From positions 62,001 through 126,000 of the forward strand of contig NZ_JAHKPS010000009.1 of NCBI RefSeq assembly GCF_018860565.1: 64,000 nucleotides of DNA. The letters run 5' to 3'. The notes beneath the pieces were generated by a model. That model worked only from the letters and a program-made list of their open reading frames with translations. It was not told the origin of the DNA and did not search any database. This document shows positions 1 to 8,995 of this stretch, in pieces (within the stretch, counting starts at the first letter, position 1; each line of letters begins with the position of its first letter). The position numbers and the translations under genes were made by a program. The stretch comes from Winogradskyella psychrotolerans (GTDB lineage Bacteria; Bacteroidota; Bacteroidia; Flavobacteriales; Flavobacteriaceae).

Positions 1-3000
1 TTATTCTCTGCCATTCGTTGCGCTGTTACATCTTGACATGTACCTATTATTTCTGCGACATCCCCAAAATCATTTGTAGTTACTTGTGCTAAAAGTTGTA
101 CAATTTTCACTGTGCCATCTGCCAATTGAATGCGATGCACTATATCTGTAAACCTTTTGTCTTCGACCGTTTTACGCATATGTTCTGCTACACGTTCTTT
201 ATCTTCTGGATGGGTATAACTAAGGTATGTTTCTAGAGTTGTTTTAGTATTTTCATCTAATTGAAAAATACGATACAGGTTGGCAGACCATTTAACAGTA
301 TCATTTATGATGTCTGCTTGCCAATTACCCATCATAGTTATTTCCTCTGCAAAATTTAGAATTTGGTTTTTACGGAGCAATTCATTCTGTGCCATTTTTC
401 TATCTGAAATATCATTGGCTACAGCTAAAAATCCTATTTTTTCGCCGTCATTATTTTTAATGGCCGTTAAGGTTAATTCTACAGGAAATGTTGAACCATT
501 TTTTCTTTTATATGTCCATTCTCTTGTATCGTGTGCATTTTGCTTTGACAACTCTAAATAAGGACTAAAACCATCAAGATCTTTATTATATTTTTTAGCA
601 ATGTCTTTCTTAAATTCTAAAAGCTCTTCTTCTAAATGATAAATATCTGGTTTCTTTTTTCCTATCATTTCTGATGCAGAATAACCTAACAAAATTTCTG
701 CTCCATGGTTAAAGTGGTTAATAACACCTTCATTATCAACCGATACGATAGCTAATGGACCAGAATTAAATATAGCTTTTAATTGTGTGTTAGCATCAAA
801 CAATTCTCTTTTGGCAATATAAGCTGCTGTAACGTCTTGGCAGGTACCAATCATTTCAATAATATTACCGAATACATCGGTAATAACTTCTCCTAACAGC
901 TGTATTATTTTTATTTCGCCATTACCAGCGATAATGCGATGTGTAAATCGTTTGAGTTTTTTCTCTACTCTAGTTTGATCAAAATAATTGGTTACAATGT
1001 CTTTGTCTTCAGGATGGACAAAACTAAAATACGTATCAAAGCTTAAATCCTCGACCTCCTTATCGAGTCCAAAAATATTATATAAATTATTAGACCATAC
1101 TACCTTATCGGCAACCGTGTCCCATTGCCAATTCCCTAATAAGGTAATCTCTTCAGCAAAATTTAATAATTGATTTTTTCTTATGAGTTCATTTTTAGCG
1201 ACGCTTCTTTGGGTAATGTCAAATGCGACCCCTAAAAAACCAATTTTATCATCTTGCTCATTTTTAATTGCTGTTAAGGTTAATTCTACAGGAAACGTAG
1301 AACCATCTTTTCTTTTATATGTCCACTCTCGTGTATCGTATTCATTACGCTTTGCTAATTCTAAATAAGGATCACATCCTTCTGGATCTAAACCATACTT
1401 TTCTGCTATATCTATACGAAATTGGTCTAGTTCTTCTTCTAAATGATAAATTTCTGGTTCTTTTAATCCTATCATCTCTGAAGCTGAATAGCCTAGTAAA
1501 AGTTCTGCTCCACTATTAAAATGGTTTAATATCCCATTATTGTCTGTAGATACAATGGCTATAGGTCCTGAATTAAAGATTGCCTTTAACTGCATGTGGG
1601 CTTTATTCAATTCCGCTTCTGCAGCTTTAGCAGCAGTAATATCCTGACTTGTACCATTTATTCTAACAATCTCTCCGTTAGTTTTAGTGATAACTTCTCC
1701 TAAAACCTGAATGGTTTTTAATACGCCATCGTCTGTAATAATTCGATGCGTAAACTCATGAAACGATTTTTCTTCTATTATTTTATTTATGTGTTCTTTG
1801 ACAAAATCTTTATCATCAGGATGAACCAGATTAAAATACGTATCAAAATTTAAGTTATCAGCATCTTTATCGAGATTAAAGATATTATAAAGATTATTAG
1901 AACTTTCAATCTCACCGGTAGCTACATTCCATTGCCAATTACCCATTGAGGTAATCTCTTCCGCAAAATTTAATAAGTAATTTTTTCTCAAGAGTTCATC
2001 TTGAGCCATTCTTTTTTCTGAAACATCTGTAGATACTCCTAAATACCCAATAAGCTTTCCTTTGTCATCTTTAATAGACGTTAAGGTTAATTGTACAGGT
2101 ATAACAGCCCCATCTTTTCTTAGATAATGCCATTCTCGAGTATCGTAAGCATTATGTTTAGCAAGTTCTTCTTGTGCGCTAAAACCTGTTAAACTTTTAC
2201 CGTATTGTTTAGCTATATCTTCTTTAAAAGCATTCAATTCGTCTCTTAAATGATATAAAATAGGTCTTTGTAAGCCTATCATTTCATCTGCTGAATAACC
2301 CGTTAAGACTTCTGCTCCAGGATTAAATTTACTAATAATACCATCTGTATTTGTAGCAACAATAGCAATTGCGTTAGAATCGAATATGGCTTTTAATTCC
2401 GTATGAGCCTCTCTTAAAGCTATTTGTGAAAGTTTCTTCTCATTAATATCTTGAAACACTCCAAAAATTCGTACACATTTTCCATCTACAATTTCTACCT
2501 GACCAATAGCACGCGTCCAAACAATATTACCTTCAAATGTTACCAATTCAACTTCTACATCATAAGGTGTGCCATTTTCTATAGCCTCTTCAACTGCTTT
2601 TTCAATAGTGCCTCTACTGTTTCCTTCCTTAAAAAATTGGATGGCTGTTTCTAAATCTGGCTGAAAACCTTCAGGCGCTTCATGTATTTCAAAAACCATT
2701 TTACTCCAAAAAATAGTGTTTTTAACCAAATCAATATCCCATGTCCCAAGACGAGACACTTCATTAGATTTTTCTAATATTTTTTCTATTCGTAATTTTT
2801 CGTCTTCTTTTTCTTTTAGATGCGTTATATCTTCTGTATGTATTAGTAGACCTCCAATTTTGCCTTCAGAGCTATACCAAGGACGTATATCCCAAGAAAT
2901 CCATTGTACTGTGCCATCTCCACGAATAAAGGGTGCTTCATCGCAAGTATCAATGGCGCCGTTTAAACATTTTTGGTGTGTTTCTTTCCACTCCTGACCT

Positions 3001-3884
3001 ATTTCTGGAAACATATTATAATGGCTTCTACCTATAATCTCTTCATTCTCCATTTTGTAATCAGCAATCCATCGTTGAGATACCGCTATATATCTCATAT
3101 CGTTATCTAACATGGCAATAGCTGTTGGTGATTGCTCAATAAACACTTTATTATAAGCGTCTTTTTTTTCTAAATCTATTTTTATACTTGTTAATTCTAA
3201 TAAATGCTCTTTTACCTTAGCTTCTGATTCTGCTAAATCACTATTTACCTCTAAGAGTTTATCATTTTGCTTAAATAATTGCTTTTGTGCAGGAACTAAA
3301 ATAAATAGGAACTCTCCCATTAATATTAATATTGCAATAAATGCAAGAATATAAATTGTTTGTAAAAGGCTATGAAGATTTTGATCTGCACTTTTTTGAT
3401 ATTCACTTATTACAGACTGCATTGTTAAAAAATAAGGTAATTCTGAGTCTGCTATAAGATCTACATCTTGGGCAATTAATCTTCTATTTGGAGTATTTAT
3501 AATATTCTTACTGGCAGAAACTATTTTTTGTGATTGCGTCCCTGTAACCTTAAACAAGGAATCTACAACTTTACTATTCCCTTCTTGCTTATTTACAGAA
3601 TCTAAATAACGATGTGTCTTTTCAAATTTATCAACATAACCTTTAAACGAATCTATTATATCTGAACTGATTGTGTCACTATTAATACTTTCAAAAGAAT
3701 ATACTAGGCTGTTCATGCGCTCATTTAACAAACACTGATCAGAGGCTTTATTTATAAGTAAAGCTGCTTTTTTTTGATTATTAACGCTACTTCGTAGAAT
3801 AACTAATGCAGCTATAATAATTAATATAATTGTAGATATAAAAAGGAAATACCTTTTTTTGATTGAATGTTCTAATTTCTTCAT
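1..3884 (-). CDS. Multi-PAS membrane sensor (probable histidine kinase), 3' end beyond window
   Basis: The reading frame is open from the ATG at 3884 to the window edge, about 1294 codons, so the C-terminus is missing. Two membrane segments (residues ~12-30 and ~174-197) bracket a helical extracytoplasmic domain. Its motif NKASDQCLLNERM loosely resembles the PilJ/nitrate-sensor type of four-helix domain, which is an inference. About eight PAS/PAC domains follow: two singletons, then three copies of a PAS + PAS_3 pair. The second member of each pair carries LNFAEEIT..GNWQ. Proteins with this layout normally end in HisKA and HATPase domains, but no kinase domain is visible here, so the output is inferred. 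Minus-strand gene with no co-transcribed partner on its 5' side. Confidence 0.85.
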   Translation of the reverse strand, partial: MKKLEHSIKKRYFLFISTIILIIIAALVILRSSVNNQKKAALLINKASDQCLLNERMNSLVYSFESINSDTISSDIIDSFKGYVDKFEKTHRYLDSVNKQEGNSKVVDSLFKVTGTQSQKIVSASKNIINTPNRRLIAQDVDLIADSELPYFLTMQSVISEYQKSADQNLHSLLQTIYILAFIAILILMGEFLFILVPAQKQLFKQNDKLLEVNSDLAESEAKVKEHLLELTSIKIDLEKKDAYNKVFIEQSPTAIAMLDNDMRYIAVSQRWIADYKMENEEIIGRSHYNMFPEIGQEWKETHQKCLNGAIDTCDEAPFIRGDGTVQWISWDIRPWYSSEGKIGGLLIHTEDITHLKEKEDEKLRIEKILEKSNEVSRLGTWDIDLVKNTIFWSKMVFEIHEAPEGFQPDLETAIQFFKEGNSRGTIEKAVEEAIENGTPYDVEVELVTFEGNIVWTRAIGQVEIVDGKCVRIFGVFQDINEKKLSQIALREAHTELKAIFDSNAIAIVATNTDGIISKFNPGAEVLTGYSADEMIGLQRPILYHLRDELNAFKEDIAKQYGKSLTGFSAQEELAKHNAYDTREWHYLRKDGAVIPVQLTLTSIKDDKGKLIGYLGVSTDVSEKRMAQDELLRKNYLLNFAEEITSMGNWQWNVATGEIESSNNLYNIFNLDKDADNLNFDTYFNLVHPDDKDFVKEHINKIIEEKSFHEFTHRIITDDGVLKTIQVLGEVITKTNGEIVRINGTSQDITAAKAAEAELNKAHMQLKAIFNSGPIAIVSTDNNGILNHFNSGAELLLGYSASEMIGLKEPEIYHLEEELDQFRIDIAEKYGLDPEGCDPYLELAKRNEYDTREWTYKRKDGSTFPVELTLTAIKNEQDDKIGFLGVAFDITQRSVAKNELIRKNQLLNFAEEITLLGNWQWDTVADKVVWSNNLYNIFGLDKEVEDLSFDTYFSFVHPEDKDIVTNYFDQTRVEKKLKRFTHRIIAGNGEIKIIQLLGEVITDVFGNIIEMIGTCQDVTAAYIAKRELFDANTQLKAIFNSGPLAIVSVDNEGVINHFNHGAEILLGYSASEMIGKKKPDIYHLEEELLEFKKDIAKKYNKDLDGFSPYLELSKQNAHDTREWTYKRKNGSTFPVELTLTAIKNNDGEKIGFLAVANDISDRKMAQNELLRKNQILNFAEEITMMGNWQADIINDTVKWSANLYRIFQLDENTKTTLETYLSYTHPEDKERVAEHMRKTVEDKRFTDIVHRIQLADGTVKIVQLLAQVTTNDFGDVAEIIGTCQDVTAQRMAEN
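20..2430 (-). repeat. Three tandem PAS-PAS_3 modules, period about 800 bp
   Basis: Within the sensor gene the same two-domain module recurs three times at about 800-bp spacing. A landmark is the codons for GNWQ, seen at about 321, 1138 and 1935. The copies differ at many bases but keep phrases such as AIFNSGP, EMIGL, YDTREW and ELTLTAIK. This is intragenic duplication followed by divergence. Confidence 0.8.
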
Positions 3885-4170
3885 TAACCGTTTTTAAAGC
3901 ATCAAATATGCCTATTAAAAAAATAGATACATATAGATACATTTGCTATAAAAATAATCTAACTATAATATTTCCCATACATAGTATATGAGACACATTC
4001 AATTCATTAAGAGCTACTTATATGTAAAAAAAGATGAATATGACTTGGGAGCAATACACATAGATAAAGTGTGTAAAGTACAAAAAAATGTTAATATATT
4101 TAGATGTTTAGATTAAGTTAATGCTAATTAATTAAAAAACACGTTCAATAATTCTTTTTAATAAAAACAA
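3885..4170. other. Intergenic, AT-rich, no gene seen
   Basis: The stretch between the sensor start and the YtxH terminator holds no convincing open frame or RNA structure. It should contain the sensor promoter. The best -7-like sequence on the minus strand is one base off TAnnTTTG, so I do not call it. Confidence 0.5.
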
Positions 4171-4209
4171 AAAAATGAGTCTTTTCAAGATTTGAAAAGA
4201 CTCATTTTT
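4171..4209 (-). terminator. Intrinsic terminator of the YtxH gene
   Basis: A perfect 18-bp inverted repeat (4171-4188 and 4192-4209) with a 3-nt loop sits 15 bp after the YtxH stop. It has A/T-rich flanks on both sides, so it may work in both directions. Confidence 0.85.
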
Positions 4210-4223
4210 AGAAGAAAATTACA

Positions 4224-4571
4224 TTAACTTGTTTTCTGAAGGGTTTTATTCTTATCTTTTAAAATAGCTAATTGTTTTTCTAAAAAAGTAATAGCCTGTT
4301 CTGTTTTATAACTTGATTTTGAAGCTAAATCTTCTAAATCTTGTTTCAGTTTCTCTTTACCTGAAGAGGCTGCTTTAGATAAATCTTCTTTAACCTCGGT
4401 AAAATCGTTAGTAATTTGATCTTTAATTACTTTACCCTCTTTTTTTAGTTTACCTCTTGTAACGCTTCCTTTTTCTGGCGCAAATAAAACGCCTGCTGTA
4501 GCTCCTAATAATGCTCCTAATACTAATGCTCCTTTATGAATCATAACTTTTTCTTTTTTTTTATTAAACAT
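4224..4571 (-). CDS. YtxH domain-containing protein
   Basis: A 115-residue protein. After a basic N-terminus (MFNKKKEKVMIHKG) comes a glycine/alanine-rich hydrophobic segment, residues ~13-32, with the family-like phrase GALLGATAGVLFAPEKG. A lysine/glutamate-rich, probably coiled-coil tail follows. YtxH proteins are small, membrane-anchored and stress-associated, with no defined biochemical role. An internal ATG at residue 10 is an alternative start. A -7 box at 4615-4622 and a strong hairpin after the stop suggest a single-gene transcript. Confidence 0.85.
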   Translation of the reverse strand: MFNKKKEKVMIHKGALVLGALLGATAGVLFAPEKGSVTRGKLKKEGKVIKDQITNDFTEVKEDLSKAASSGKEKLKQDLEDLASKSSYKTEQAITFLEKQLAILKDKNKTLQKTS

Positions 4572-4614
4572 GTGTTCTACTAATACGTCGTAAAACAGAC
4601 TGTTTTGTTACAAA

Positions 4615-4622
4615 CAAATTTA
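4615..4622 (-). promoter_or_regulatory. Putative -7 box (TAAATTTG) of the YtxH gene
   Basis: On the minus strand TAAATTTG matches the Bacteroidota -7 consensus TAnnTTTG and lies 43 bp upstream of the start codon. No clear -33 TTG is seen at the usual spacing. Confidence 0.35.
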
Positions 4623-4662
4623 TTACCAAGCATTTATGAAAACATTAAGCTATTGAAAACGG

Positions 4663-5037
4663 TTATTTAATTTGTGCATTGAATTCTCCAAAATGCCATA
4701 GGATTCCCGAAGGATCATGAAGAAAAAACTCATTTCCCCAATCATTATAAACAATCTCTGAGCACCTGACATTTTCATACTTTTCTATTAATCCACTTTG
4801 CTTCAAATGTTGAAGATGGTTTTGAACATTATCAACTTCAAGGAAAACCATGGTATTATCTATCCAATCTTTTGCGTAATAGTCTTGTAAATAAAAGGCA
4901 AATTCTCCTGTTTTAAATACCGACATATTATGAGAAATAACAAATTCTTCAAACCCTAAATCTTTATAAAATTCTCTAGAAATATTGTAAGCTTTTGAAC
5001 CTATGAATGGTCTTATGGATTTTGGCTTTAGTGTCAT
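4663..5037 (-). CDS. VOC family protein (glyoxalase/bleomycin-resistance-like)
   Basis: A 124-residue single-module VOC protein. It has the beta-alpha-beta-beta-beta layout, with IRPFIGSKAYNISREFYKDLGF at the start split between strand and helix, and the typical C-terminal phrase FFLHDPSGILWHFGEF. VOC proteins are metal enzymes or binding proteins acting on small molecules such as electrophiles and antibiotics; the substrate cannot be read from sequence. It is the last gene of a minus-strand run 7407 to 4663, after YciI-like protein, ECF42 sigma factor and DNA alkylation repair protein. That company fits a detoxification or stress role (inference). Confidence 0.8.
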   Translation of the reverse strand: MTLKPKSIRPFIGSKAYNISREFYKDLGFEEFVISHNMSVFKTGEFAFYLQDYYAKDWIDNTMVFLEVDNVQNHLQHLKQSGLIEKYENVRCSEIVYNDWGNEFFLHDPSGILWHFGEFNAQIK

Positions 5038-5083
5038 ATATCTTATATTATAGGATAATAAGTGGTCATTAAACTTTAGGAAT

Positions 5084-5782
5084 CTAAAACCTATAAATAG
5101 CTCTCGGATAATTGGACATTCTAATGCCTTCCTTTTGCAATTCGGCTAACGCATTTTTGGCTATCCATTGGGCAGATTTACTTTCTAATTCTAGAATGTC
5201 ATTAGCGACTTCTATGGCTTTACGATTGAGGTCTACATTTCGTTTTCCTATGTTTCTTAACGCCCAATTTACAGCTTTTTTTACATAGAGTCTCTCATCA
5301 CAGGCTTCCCGTTTTATAATTGAGAAAAATTGTTCAAATAAGGCGTTATCTGAAGTTTTATCTGCCATACAATACGATGCCAAAGTAGCAAATGCTGCTC
5401 TCTTCTCAAACTCTGGTTCTCTTTGTGACCATTCTAATATTTTTGCAAGAGCAAAATTACTTTTTGAAAACAAACCCATACAAAAGCTGTCACATATTTC
5501 CCAATTCTCAAAGGTCTTTACCCATTTTTCCATGAGCTCCTCTGTAACATCTTTGGGTTTAAACAGTTTGCTACATAATAAGCGCGCTTCGTAAATTTCA
5601 CTATCAAAAAGCTGTAAAGCGAGTGTATTGTCTACACCTATTTCTTTAGCTATTACTTTTAAATCTTTATGATAAATACCTAGTGAATTATATGAGATAA
5701 TGCCAAATTTCTTCGCTTTAAAAGCTACTTTATCCTTGTCTTCTAAGTTATAAAGACATTGTATGATTTCATTATAGGTCAT
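5084..5782 (-). CDS. DNA alkylation repair protein, AlkD-like HEAT-repeat family
   Basis: A 232-residue all-helical protein with the AlkD-type signature: SxxYEARLLCSKLF, then WVKTFENWEICDSFCM, KRAAFATLASYC, and ERLYVKKAVNWALRNIGKRN. These are the HEAT-like repeats that cradle alkylated DNA and remove 3- and 7-alkylpurines without base flipping. The W..CD..C and K.V.WALR.IGK motifs are conserved in the family. It follows the sigma gene by 29 bp on the same strand, and its own stop is 46 bp before the VOC gene, consistent with one operon. Confidence 0.88.
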   Translation of the reverse strand: MTYNEIIQCLYNLEDKDKVAFKAKKFGIISYNSLGIYHKDLKVIAKEIGVDNTLALQLFDSEIYEARLLCSKLFKPKDVTEELMEKWVKTFENWEICDSFCMGLFSKSNFALAKILEWSQREPEFEKRAAFATLASYCMADKTSDNALFEQFFSIIKREACDERLYVKKAVNWALRNIGKRNVDLNRKAIEVANDILELESKSAQWIAKNALAELQKEGIRMSNYPRAIYRF

Positions 5783-5811
5783 TTAATCAGTCCTATTTTT
5801 TTAATTAATTG

Positions 5812-7053
5812 TTACGAGCGTATCCAAATCGATTTTTTCTTCAATAAATACGCTTTCTCTAAGGTATTAGTTACCGCATCTAAAGCCAAATCAATTTGCA
5901 ATAAAGCTTCATCAAAATTATCGGTTTCGGCATAATAATCCGCTTTAGCCGCATAATATAAATACGCGCGTTGCTCTAAATCTTCTGGTTTTAGTTGTTT
6001 CAAATACATATTTGCTATTTTATAATCCTTAGTCTGCATTGAAACAACTGCCATAGTTAACAAATGTGAAGCCATAGGTTGTAAGGTATAAAGCGCTTTG
6101 TACCAGTGTAAAATTTTGTTCCAATTGGTGTCTTCAAATGTTTTAGCTTTTAAGTGTTCGGCTGCAATAGCAGCTTCATAATGGTAACAAGAAAATTCTT
6201 CGGTTTCAATGGCTTTATACATCATAGAATTTCCAAGTTGTATTAACGGCAAATGCCATAAGCTTCTATCTTGTTGTTTTAAATCTAGTACTTGGTTATT
6301 TACGTTTGTTTTGGCTTCTAATCTTGACGAATGAAAACACATCAAAGCAAAAAGCGCATAACATTCTGGGAATTGGGTTTGTTGATGGTTGAGCAATAAT
6401 TTACATAAACGCATAGCTTCACCACATAAATCTTCTCTGATTAATTGGTCTTTACTGTTTGAGTGAAACCCTTCATTAAAAATAAGGTATAACACTTCTA
6501 ATACGCTATCTAAACGTTCTTGTAAGTCTTTGCCTTGGGGAATATTGAATTGCAAATTGGCTGATTTAATCGCTTTACGAGCGCGTAATAATCGTTTTTT
6601 AATCGTTTCTTCTTTGGTGAGTAATGCGGAAGCAATTTCTTTAATACTAAATCCGGAAACGGTTTTTAAAGCAAATGAAATGCGGTCTCTAGGATCTAAT
6701 TTGGGATGGCAAGCCGTAAATATCATTCTAAGCTGTGCATCTTCTATTTCTGCATCTAAAAACAACTCATTAATAGCAATAGCATCAGTGCCTTGCGTAA
6801 TATGTAGACTATTATTTTTTTGAGCTTTTATGGTTCTAAAAATATCTAGAACTCTATTCTTAGCGGCCTTTGTTAACCATGCTTCAGGATATTTTGGCTG
6901 TTCTTTTCTCCAAGACAAGCTCGCTTTTATAAAGGTATCTTGAACGGCATCTTCAATAATATCGAGATGCTGTAGTCCAAATATTCGTGTTAAAACAGAG
7001 ACCATCTTTCCACTGTGATGGCGAAAAAGATGGTCTATTAGTTTTGGTTCCAT
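5812..7053 (-). CDS. ECF42-type RNA polymerase sigma factor with C-terminal TPR-like extension
   Basis: A 413-residue protein. The N-terminal ~170 residues are an ECF sigma factor: region 2 with DAVQDTFIKASLSWRKE and PEAWLTKAAKNRVLD, region 4 with GFSIKEIASALLTKEETIKKRLLRARK. The remaining ~240 residues are a helical DUF6596/TPR-like domain containing LYLIFNEGFHS and ASHLLTMAVVSMQ. This architecture is ECF42, a group known to sit beside DGPF/YciI-like genes and to lack a classical anti-sigma factor; regulation is thought to involve the C-terminal extension. The YciI-like gene lies 6 bp upstream, exactly as expected. Confidence 0.92.
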   Translation of the reverse strand: MEPKLIDHLFRHHSGKMVSVLTRIFGLQHLDIIEDAVQDTFIKASLSWRKEQPKYPEAWLTKAAKNRVLDIFRTIKAQKNNSLHITQGTDAIAINELFLDAEIEDAQLRMIFTACHPKLDPRDRISFALKTVSGFSIKEIASALLTKEETIKKRLLRARKAIKSANLQFNIPQGKDLQERLDSVLEVLYLIFNEGFHSNSKDQLIREDLCGEAMRLCKLLLNHQQTQFPECYALFALMCFHSSRLEAKTNVNNQVLDLKQQDRSLWHLPLIQLGNSMMYKAIETEEFSCYHYEAAIAAEHLKAKTFEDTNWNKILHWYKALYTLQPMASHLLTMAVVSMQTKDYKIANMYLKQLKPEDLEQRAYLYYAAKADYYAETDNFDEALLQIDLALDAVTNTLEKAYLLKKKSIWIRS

Positions 7054-7059
7054 TAACGG

Positions 7060-7407
7060 TTATTGATCGAATACCATAATTTCACGAATTTCTACTGTGT
7101 TTCCTAAATCATAATCAGGAAAATCCTTCGCAATCTCTTGAACTGCATCAAAATCCTTGGCTTTTATCAAATAAAATCCACCAACTATTTCTTTGACTTC
7201 CGCAGAAGTTAAGTCGGTAACAGTTCTGTCTTTACCAGTAATACGTCTAATTTGTGGTGTTAAGGCTTCACCTCCTTTTAAAATACCTGCTTGTTCCATT
7301 TTGGCTCCCCAAGCAAACCATTTTTCCATTCGGCTTTGTAACTCTTCTGGAGACATGCCTAAATCAACATACTCTTTACCAACGAAAATCATCATAAAAT
7401 CTTTCAT
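7060..7407 (-). CDS. YciI/DGPF-family protein, ECF42 partner
   Basis: A 115-residue ferredoxin-like-fold YciI protein: MKDFMMIFVG at the start, LKGGEALTP and GGFYLIKAKDFDAVQEIAKDFP later, and EIREIM at the end. Such genes flank ECF42 sigma factors and are likely both targets and partners of the sigma factor; the biochemical role is not established. First gene of the operon 7407-4663, separated from the sigma gene by 6 bp. Confidence 0.88.
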   Translation of the reverse strand: MKDFMMIFVGKEYVDLGMSPEELQSRMEKWFAWGAKMEQAGILKGGEALTPQIRRITGKDRTVTDLTSAEVKEIVGGFYLIKAKDFDAVQEIAKDFPDYDLGNTVEIREIMVFDQ

Positions 7408-7523
7408 AATTTTTAAAATTTAATAGTTATATCCTTATGACGTTTACCAAAAGATAAAAGAGGACAATTATTACATAAAAATTTGAAATAAATATATAGA
7501 CTTTTTTCTAAAGTAGAATCGTA

Positions 7524-7958
7524 TTAATCAAAAGGTAAGGCATTTGGCGTGTAGTAATATTGAAATTCTACGACTTCACCTGTCTCTAAAGTATCGCGAC
7601 CTATAAGATAATAGCTTTCTCCAACATGATTACTAAAATATGATTTCGCTGCATGAAATGTAATTACATCGCCTGGTTGGTATTGTTTTACAGACTTCAC
7701 ATCTTCCTCGTTATAATTAGAATCATCATTAACCTCTAAACTGTAATGACTAAAACGCAAGTTGTCTTTATGCCAACGAAGCGTACTAACAGTTTTTAAT
7801 TGATGTGGTTTGTTTAAAAAAGACACGTAAGGTTCTTCATTTGAAATGTCTTTTTTAGATTTATACAAAATGAAAGCAAATATGGCTGCAAAAAAAAGAA
7901 TACCTAAAAAACCTATAGTAATAACACCATATCTTATGGTTTTTGATGATATAGCCAT
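7524..7958 (-). CDS. Hypothetical single-pass membrane protein
   Basis: A 144-residue protein I do not recognise. It has one N-terminal membrane helix (residues ~10-32, YGVITIGFLGILFFAAIFAF) followed by a soluble, probably beta-rich domain facing the periplasm, with PYVSFLNKPHQLK and YYLIGRDTLETGEVVEF. Its start codon overlaps the stop of the flavin oxidoreductase gene by one base, so translation is probably coupled and the two may work together. Confidence 0.7.
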   Translation of the reverse strand: MAISSKTIRYGVITIGFLGILFFAAIFAFILYKSKKDISNEEPYVSFLNKPHQLKTVSTLRWHKDNLRFSHYSLEVNDDSNYNEEDVKSVKQYQPGDVITFHAAKSYFSNHVGESYYLIGRDTLETGEVVEFQYYYTPNALPFD

Positions 7959-8905
7959 TAGTTAACTAATTTTTCTACAATGGTTTTTACTGGAAGGATT
8001 TCTTTAGTATGCTCAATGCTAGGACCAGCTACCCAAACTGTTTTATAAGTCGCTTTTTTCGCTGCTTTTTCTGTCGCTTTCATACCTATTGAAAAACGGA
8101 TCATTTTTACCCATTTTTTTAGGCTCTTATTTTTATTTAAAAGATTTTCAATCCAAGTCGCTTTTGTTCCTATTTTCTGAACATAAGGTGTATTAATTAC
8201 TGTACATGGTGTACCAGAAATACGTTCTGTCATTATAATATCTTTGGCTCCATAATCTACACAGGCTTGTTTATAATCATCTGTAACACCAGCTTCATTT
8301 GAAGCTATAAAGGGACTACCAACAGAAACTCCTTCTGCTCCGTAACTTAACATTTTATCAATATCGGCTTTGCAACCTACTCCACCTGCAGAAATTACAG
8401 GAATAGTTAATGCTTTACTTAACAGGTTGGTCAATTCTTCTGGTGATAAATTTCCTCTGTGTCCACCAGCTTCATTATTTACAGCGATTGCTGCGTCAGC
8501 ACCTAATTGCTCCACTTTTTTGGCAAATCTTAAATCGGTAACATCACAAAACACTTTTATACCAGCAGCATGCGCTTGTCTAATTGTTTCTTCCGGACTA
8601 CCTAATGATGTAATTATAAAGTCACAACCTTCTTCACAAAGCACTTCTAATTGCCCTTTATACTTAACATTAGACTTGTTTACAATTAAGTTAAATCCAA
8701 ATGAACCACCTTCAACTTTATTGGCTTTAAGGACTTTTATGGCCGCTCTTAATTCTTCTAAAGTTCTGTAATTTAATGCTGGTATACAACCTGCAATTCC
8801 GGCTTTCATTGCTTCTGTAACCATAGCAACATTAGAGACCAAGAACATTGGTGCTTGTATGATTGGGTATTTTATATTTAAAAGTTCTGTGAGTTTTGTA
8901 GACAT
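7958..8905 (-). CDS. NAD(P)H-dependent flavin oxidoreductase (nitronate monooxygenase family)
   Basis: A 315-residue TIM-barrel FMN protein. It shows LNIKYPIIQAPMFLVSN at the N-terminus, NNEAGGHRGNLSPEEL and VISAGGVGCKADIDKML in the phosphate-binding half, and GAEGVSVGSPFIASNEAG. The family includes nitronate monooxygenase (FMN-dependent oxidative denitrification of alkyl nitronates) and enoyl-ACP reductase FabK. The GGHRG motif fits the nitronate monooxygenase branch, but the in vivo substrate is uncertain. A -7 box lies at 8962-8969. Overlaps the following membrane protein gene by one base. Confidence 0.85.
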   Translation of the reverse strand: MSTKLTELLNIKYPIIQAPMFLVSNVAMVTEAMKAGIAGCIPALNYRTLEELRAAIKVLKANKVEGGSFGFNLIVNKSNVKYKGQLEVLCEEGCDFIITSLGSPEETIRQAHAAGIKVFCDVTDLRFAKKVEQLGADAAIAVNNEAGGHRGNLSPEELTNLLSKALTIPVISAGGVGCKADIDKMLSYGAEGVSVGSPFIASNEAGVTDDYKQACVDYGAKDIIMTERISGTPCTVINTPYVQKIGTKATWIENLLNKNKSLKKWVKMIRFSIGMKATEKAAKKATYKTVWVAGPSIEHTKEILPVKTIVEKLVN

Positions 8906-8961
8906 ATGTAATTAATTTTAACAACACTTAGACAAGCTTAGTGTGACATTTATTAATAATA

Positions 8962-8969
8962 CAAATGTA
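8962..8969 (-). promoter_or_regulatory. Putative -7 box (TACATTTG) of the flavin oxidoreductase operon
   Basis: On the minus strand TACATTTG matches TAnnTTTG and lies 56 bp upstream of the ATG at 8905. A -33 TTG is not obvious. Confidence 0.35.
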
Positions 8970-8995
8970 ATAAATATTATGCACGCATAACACTT

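Noticed and set aside
280-2997. Several plus-strand ORFs of 60-93 codons
   Set aside because: They lie antisense to the multi-PAS sensor, and the minus-strand frame is clearly the coding one.
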